The notes beneath the pieces were generated by a model. That model was not told where the DNA came from. It did not search any database and saw only the letters and a program-made list of their open reading frames with translations. Made by a program: the position numbers and the translations under genes. From Trichopria drosophilae (lineage: Eukaryota > Arthropoda > Insecta > Hymenoptera > Diapriidae), in contig CM059587.1 of NCBI GenBank assembly GCA_030407085.1, forward strand, positions 93,739,001 through 93,803,000: a stretch of 64,000 nucleotides of DNA. The letters run 5' to 3'. Of this stretch, positions 57,700 through 64,000 are shown in pieces. Numbering within the stretch: the stretch's first letter is position 1; each line of letters begins with the position of its first letter.

Positions 57700-60200
57700 C
57701 AAGTTTCAACCGAATTCGAGGGACGCCTTTTTAGTGACTCGTCATAGAATGTGTTCATTTTGACCGCAGTTTCGGGACGATCAAAAAGTGTCATTAAATC
57801 ACAATAATTATAAATAATATAAATACAGTATATTTAATTTTTTCAAACGTTCTTGACAGTATCATTGCATTCTGTTAAATACATTTAGTTTAAGATTTTC
57901 TGGTTTATTCGTATGATGGTTCGAGTATTTATTAGGCATATTATTGCGAGTGAAAGCAAATACATGATTTCCGATACATGCTTACTTTCGGTGTTCTTCA
58001 AGGTTCTCATTTGAATCGGTTTCCTTTTGATTTATGTCATAATTGAATCGACCATTTCATTAAATTCAATTTTCAACGTTGTTAATTTACGTTCATGAAA
58101 TTACATTAGTTAAAAAACAAATCTTGATTTAGTCAGACATGAATTTAATTACATACTGACAAAATTGAATCTTTGATCTCGATATTCAATAAAAAATTGA
58201 TCATGATCAGTAATTGCATGTTAGAATTAAATACAATTATTTCTAGACTTCATAATCCTTTGATTTACGTCATTCACCCGATAGGAAAATAATTAAAAAC
58301 CGAATTCCGTATATTATTTTTTGGATGGCTGAAAACAAGTTTAAAATTAAAATTTCGCATAAATAATTATAAACTTTTGAAAATCCTCATGAGAATTGCT
58401 AATCCATTCTGTTTCAGATCGCTGAACGCGAATCTGAGATCAGTTTTTAAAAATCAAAATGGCGAATACAATATAGCGCACCAAAAATAAGAAACTTTTT
58501 ATAAAAATTGATACTTGGGAGTTTTTGGAGTCGCCAAATACAAATCTGGTATCAGATATTTAAAATTCGGGTTCAGGGAGCGCAAAAACTTTCGAGAAGC
58601 TATTTTTGTGAAAATTTGCTAAGGTTTGTAATTTTTATTCGATAGATTGGTAATTGGATCGGCCATTTTGAATTTAGAAAACGCGATGCCAATTTCCTGA
58701 TCAAAAACATCTGCAGAGATAAAAATGCTACAATTTATAAAAAAATTACGCACATACATCTTTTTCAATATTTTTTGGGCATTTTTTCACTTTTCTAGAC
58801 ATTACACATACAAATTTTCAAAAAATCATCATGCAAATCTGTAAAAATGCCTATCAATGAATTTAACGATTTTTTTAACAGCAGTATTTTTAAAAAAAAA
58901 CTCCTAGTTTCTTGGTTATCAAGTCCTTAATTTAAAAAAAAATCTCTTCGAACGCCCTTTTGAGGATACAAATTTTATATTAAAGATCCTGCATATTACG
59001 TGATTTAAAAATGCTTTCCTATATGGAGAAAGGAGAAAGGCATAAGTATCTAATACTGTTTTCAAACATAAATTTTAGATTTACATAATTTTTCAGAACA
59101 TGCTATTTTTTCAAAAAATAATTCATTACTTTTTCGGCGATTTACGTCTTACACAAACGTGCGCCCAAATTTTTGATAGCTACTTTGCAACAAAAATGTT
59201 TGCAAATTTATATTAACCCGGATACTAAATAACCTAGAAATAAATTTTGGTTAACAATCGCATTAAACCTCGTTCATGCTCACCATGTGTCATGTAAAAG
59301 CCGACGAGCGTTGTAGATTCTATTTTTCAGCACTAAAACCTTGAATTATAAAGCTTTGAAATTCAAATTAAAAAAAAGTTTTCCAGAAGAAACATTCAGA
59401 ATTACAGACTAAAAGACAGTAAATTGTCTGAACTTTTTTGTTAAATTTTACACATCGACACCTGAATGCAAAATGAGAGCTAATGTGCCGCATTGCGAAT
59501 GAAGCCATTTGTGTTCCAGTTTACGAGAATGATTTATAAATACGCCTCAATAGTCGCAGTTGTCAATCAATGGACTTTATGAAATGTTGAAGCGCACGCT
59601 TTCTTTCTTCGGCAAAACTTCTTCAATGTCTTTATTTAATCTTACGCTGAGCGAACTTACCTGATACTTTAGTTCCCCGATAAAACCGGTTAATGAGACA
59701 GTATTTATTCCGCCTATTAAACGTAGAGCGTATAATCATTACTACTCCGGTGTTCCGATTTCATATTCGCGGCGTATTTGTTCATTTTTCTATATTACTA
59801 GTCGACCACGAATTGTCTTCCTTTATGTTCTACATATAAATTACCGGCGTCTATAGGTGGTCGTTTTCATGAAATTATCGAATGCCTTAACCCATTCATG
59901 ATTAAACGCACGGCTGTAATTTGCCGCAAAAGTGCACCTTTTACGTAATTGAATATATTTGAGTGAAAATTGGTGAAAGGGAAGAAAAATTAAACATTAA
60001 TAAGGACAATAAAGAAATCACGCACATTCGATTCGTATACTTCTTCGTAAAGACATAATCACTTATTTTGTACCTATACGAATCGATTAACGGTTAGATT
60101 TTATGCCAAAATTTTGCAAATTTGCTACAAGCAAAATATTTAAAGAATGAAGAGATTTATGGTTCATTTTCAGTATCAAGGCAGTGATTTTTGGAATAAT
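57700..60200. other. AT-rich DNA, no gene recognised
   Basis: Around 58425-58580 AATCTGAGATCAG and AATCTGGTATCAGAT recur with a CAAAATGGCGAATACAATAT word like that at 34-35 kb. 59540-59950 is a bit GC-richer. Confidence 0.35.
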
Positions 60201-60700
60201 TGACTTCTTCCTACCTCGAAACGATACAATTACCAGAAAACAAGCCGGCTAAATTCCGGTCGGAATAAGAATCAGACAAAAATTCCCACACGAAACGGAC
60301 CAACCCAAAAAATGGCCGTGATTCCACAATTGTCCAAGGACTTCGCCATTTTCACTTCTTCAAATTGCGGTTTTTGGGTCCTACGAAATAAAATGGTCGC
60401 CTTAGAATCGCCTCGTTTCAGACGCCAATCCGCATTCGGTTGGATCGAACAGCTGCACCACGTCGATAAACAATACGCGAGACAGGAAAGAAATTCGAAA
60501 GGAAGAGCAAATCGTCGCACAGTCCTTTCACAAAATTTTGACGAAAAGAATCGCGATGAATGGGACTTGGGCTGAACATCGTATGTGCGGATTTCCGCTG
60601 CTGGTCGTTACAAAATGAACGTTCCCGGGAGGATGCGAGAAAGAGACCCGATTTCAGACCGGAAACGTCGCATTTTTAACAATTTGTTGAATTAACGAAT
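60200..60700. other. GC-richer island
   Basis: Open on both strands (82 and 87 codons) in overlapping frames; no recognised domain. Possible conserved noncoding DNA. Confidence 0.25.
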
Positions 60701-61029
60701 GCCAGTCTGATGAGAAATTTGCAATGAAAGAAATTCGCGGATGAAGAGAAGAATGACGACTTTAGGAACATACGTACAAATAATTATGAGAAATAGCTGA
60801 TTTTATAAAAATGTGAAAATTTTTATTGCAATGTCGATGTAGTATATCACAAAAAATTATTTTCCAGATAATGTATCATATACTTTTTTTCGAACCAGTC
60901 AAAGTAGCAGAAGAAGCAGAAAGAGAAAAAAAGCGTTAACGAAACCTCATGGTCTTCATAGAAATGATACAAAAGATTTTAACCGATTTTTATGTAAACA
61001 GCATATTTATGTGGTAGAATATGGACAAC

Positions 61030-61195
61030 GTGAAAGGTTATAGTTATAGTAAGTACCGGAAAATAGTAAATGGAATAATTTAACTATATTTACTATGGAA
61101 ATAGTTAATTTTAGTACGTTTTGTATTAAAACGTTTTACTGTTAAATTAAAATTATACCATTAACTATTTCCTTTCTCTGTGTGTATAATCATCC
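61030..61195. repeat. Family E element, copy 2
   Basis: ATAGTAAATGG, TTTACTATGGAAATAGTTAA and CCATTAACTATTTCC are mutually complementary words. The right end read inward is CACACAGAGAAAGGAAATAG, like the ACACTCAGAAAAAAAAGGA end at 12014. Confidence 0.4.
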
Positions 61196-61517
61196 TAGCA
61201 ACAAAGTGACAATTAAAAATAACGGCTAAAAATCATGTACGATATTTAGTGATTTTTCCCTTGATAAGTAGAAAATTATACACGATTATAGGTGAACTTT
61301 TTTTACTTACAAAAATGTATAAACTGCATAAAAAAATGAAATATTAAAAAAAATTATAAATTTGTTAATAAAGTTGTTTGTTTTTAATGATTTTTAAATG
61401 TTTATAATTTCTGGCATTTAAACTCGCGAAACCTTCAATACTTCAAGTGCCAAAGAGGAACAGAAAAGAAAATTCTTCCATTCTTTAATATTTTTGTCAT
61501 CATATGGTAGATTCGAT

Positions 61518-61598
61518 ATTTTGGTTTCGCCATTTTGGTTTCACTATTTTGGTTTCGCCATTTTAGTTTCGCTGTTTTAGTTTCGCTATTTTAATTGA
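61518..61598 (+). repeat. 14-bp minisatellite
   Basis: Nearly six units of ATTTTGGTTTCGCC, with substitutions increasing toward the right end. Confidence 0.9.
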
Positions 61599-62115
61599 GT
61601 TCACAGAAATTTAGAAATAATGAAAGATTGAAACAAACTTGCTTATTACTTGAATAGGATTTGAGGTATTGTACTCGAAAAAAGAATGTTTTTTTGACAT
61701 TTTTGAGGTTACGAATGCAACAACCTTTTTTAGCCTTCTGCACTATCGGTATCTTGTAGTACTAAACTTACGCTTCAAACTGAGCTTTTATTCAATCACC
61801 TAGGATGTTTTCTAACAAATGTACGGCCATATTAAATTATGACATTGGACCCAAAAACGTCATAAGCGCAGTCACATTACATGTTTCTACTTCGTTATAG
61901 CAATATGAAATAGCACAAGCACACATTTTTAGTGCTAAATAATAAACTCAATATTTTTTACCAACTTTCGAACCAGCATATACTGATTTTCACCAAAATA
62001 TAATAGACTATTTTTACATTTACTTGTTTTAGCTAAACTTTTCATTTTTTATTTTAAACGGAAATATGTATTAAATGGATTTTTTGGCCCGCCGGGCATA
62101 ATTAGTGCGTCAAAT

Positions 62116-62262
62116 GAAAATAATTTTGTTATGTCAATTATCGATAAATTTGAATTACCTACTTACTTTAAAATAAAATTCGATTGAAATAATTTTTTTA
62201 TGTCAATTTTCAATAAATTTGAATTACCTAGTTATTTTAAATTAAAAATAGATTCTAAATAA
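62116..62262 (+). repeat. 69-bp tandem duplication
   Basis: ATGTCAATTATCGATAAATT at 62131 and ATGTCAATTTTCAATAAATT at 62200 start two diverged copies that both continue TGAATTACCTA. Confidence 0.8.
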
Positions 62263-62509
62263 ATTGTCAACAATATAGAAGAGTGGCACATAAACGAAAA
62301 TACCAAGAATTTATGTCTGAGTAAAGTTGTTTACATTCGCCGCAATAAACAAAGCGTACATCGCTATGCCGCAAATTTTCTGATGATTTATTTTCTTTTA
62401 GGGGGATGTTCAAAAGTGCATAAAATGCTATTTACACCGAAACAAAATATATTATAAAATATATTATTTTTATTTTATTATTTACTTTTGAGTACATAAT
62501 GTTCAAATC

Positions 62510-62520
62510 GGGGGGGGGGG
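62510..62520 (+). repeat. Poly-G run of 11
   Basis: Uninterrupted G11 followed by a C-rich CCCCTCTGCCCCTCC run. Confidence 0.9.
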
Positions 62521-62644
62521 CAAACCCCTCTGCCCCTCCACAACCCTTCATGTCTTATTTATTCGAAAATTTGTCTTTGAACTTCACACTGCCGTTGTTA
62601 AATCATTTTTCACCTCCACATCCCTACTACACTCTGTAATGCGG

Positions 62645-62786
62645 TTCCGAATTTTACGCTCGCTGGCCAAAAAATTATGTTCGTATTACGGGCGTAAAAT
62701 TTTACGCTCTTTAACAATCGCGACACCCTCGAGCCGGTTTGGCCGGCCCTGGGGCGCTGCCATCGGTGAGCGGGCGTAAAATGGAA
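62645..62786. mobile_element. Small MITE-like element with TTTTACGC words
   Basis: ATTTTACGCTCGCTGGCC at the left and, inverted, ATTTTACGCCCGCTCACC at the right form ends. In the middle is the palindrome GGCGTAAAATTTTACGC and a GC-rich core (GCCGGTTTGGCCGGCC). About 140 bp, noncoding. No convincing target duplication. Confidence 0.5.
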
Positions 62787-62789
62787 TTA

Positions 62790-64000
62790 AACGAAAACTA
62801 CTATTTTGTTAACTTTGGAAATTAATTTAAGTCAGATTTAAAAAATGCATTACGGCAGATCTAATATTGTAATTGTCATAATGTAATAATGCTTTTTTGT
62901 TTTCTATTTTCAAAATTTGTCGGTAATTTTCATTTTTGTTATTTAAGTGAGATTTTACCGTTGTTCCTAAACCTAACCTTTCACGTTTCAAAATCACGTT
63001 AATAAAGAAAACGAAAAAGTTTATCATACTATACATATATCATGCATATCAGGCATTAGTACTAAAAGACGCATGTAGTAGAAAACAACGCAAAATTATT
63101 GGATCCTTAGTAATCTCAACAAAGCAAAAAACAACGTGTTTTTCGAGCATATAACCTCAAATATCTTAAAATCCTGACGTGATGGACCAATTGGACTCGG
63201 ATTCTATGCACAAGACTACGTCGAAAATGAGCCACAGCTTCCCAACAACATATTCAAGTCCCCATTTTTTGTAGACTTGTGTTTCTAAATTAGAATTTTG
63301 GAAAATACCAAAATGAAAAAATCTTCCTGTACGATTGTTTAGTCGGTACAGTTATCGTATCCACCGATTACATGCATTAGAAATCAACAAGAAAAAACGT
63401 GGTAAAAACTATATTTTTACATAAACTTTAAAGGTCTGTTCAAGTACATTTTTTGAACTGTAGAAACTGAACCACAACTGCGAAAACGTATGAAAACCTT
63501 GGTTTCGAAGCAATATGTATATCAAAATTTTTTAAGCTGTATGGGCACGGAAATCCTCGGAACTTTTAAACTCAGGTGCAAGTAAGAGAAAAGGTAATTT
63601 ATATTTATATTAAAATAAGTAAAATATTAGTAAATATTGATGCCTATGAAGTATTAGCCCGATTGCTAAGATTTCAAAGTGATTTTAAGAACCCAAATGA
63701 ACGTAAATTGACAAGTTTGTCGTATACGCTTAAAAATGTCTGCTCTTAACAGTTTTCCTTATGGTCGGCGTGAAATTTATCGAACTAAATACAACTGAAT
63801 TACCTTCTTTATTTAATTATACAACTTTTCTTTATTGAGAAATTCATGTGCTACTTTTCAGAAGGATGTTAATATACCGCCAAAATGTGTAATAACATTT
63901 TTGTATATTTGATTTTTTTTTCAAAGTTAACAGTTTTCGAAGCACGCCATATTTTTAGATTAAAAACTATAAACATATTTTTATTATCAACAAGAAATTA
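62790..64000. other. AT-rich DNA, no feature recognised
   Basis: No repeat or coding signal seen in this stretch; the 69-codon minus frame (62827-63036) has no recognised domain. Confidence 0.4.

Noticed and set aside
57503..57763. 86-codon frame with duplicated peptide as a coding repeat
   Set aside because: Explained by a 39-bp tandem DNA duplication; the rest of the frame has no recognised domain.

Overview
This is a 64 kb piece of AT-rich animal nuclear DNA, most likely from an insect. The base composition is about one third GC, CpG is not visibly depleted, and the mobile-element load fits an insect: CR1/Jockey-like LINE remnants, CAGTAG-ended MITEs on TA dinucleotides, a TTAA-flanked palindromic MITE and tRNA-derived relics. 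The species and order cannot be fixed from sequence alone. I recognise no intact host protein gene, no rRNA and no intact tRNA. The window reads as intergenic or long-intron DNA.

Left third (1-24 kb). A 16-bp-subrepeat inverted-repeat element lies near 0.35-0.52 kb. A degenerate ATC/GAT-rich satellite-like block lies at 2.0-3.1 kb, and a looser one at 7.1-9.2 kb. There is a tRNA-like relic at 4.04 kb, and repeat family B at 4.3-4.65 kb recurs at 43.9 and 48.4 kb. Repeat family A, marked by AAGAGCTCTT words, has copies at 14.6, 15.1 and 18.9 kb. The 18.9 kb copy carries a nested 312-bp MITE. A TA-flanked MITE lies at 17.46 kb, and a 38-bp tandem array at 21.4-22.65 kb.

Middle (24-42 kb). A GC-richer island at 24.25-24.95 kb has a weak TATA/Inr candidate. 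The most striking structure is a 1.32 kb near-perfect palindrome at 26.98-28.30 kb flanked by TTAA/TCAA. It abuts a second 374-bp inverted-repeat element whose right arm recurs twice more. A CAGTAGAGTC MITE at 29.17 kb contains an 86-bp insertion, and its empty site is preserved in the sister copy at 36.3 kb. A block at 34.15-35.17 kb is dense in YY1/Pho-like ATGGCGG words.

Right third (42-64 kb). Two internally deleted LINEs lie on the minus strand. One joins a coiled-coil reading frame to the end of a reverse transcriptase; the other joins the endonuclease-RT linker to a 3' tail. Further copies of families A, B and D follow, then an inverted pair of a 150-bp repeat, a second TA-flanked MITE family, a second tRNA-like relic, ACTC/GAGT palindrome strings and small tandem duplications.

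Nothing here forms a working pathway. The recurring theme is that several unrelated repeat families are built from runs of short self-complementary words, and many are nested in ways that allow relative dating. Scattered GC-richer islands may be regulatory or conserved noncoding DNA, but only cross-species alignment could show it.
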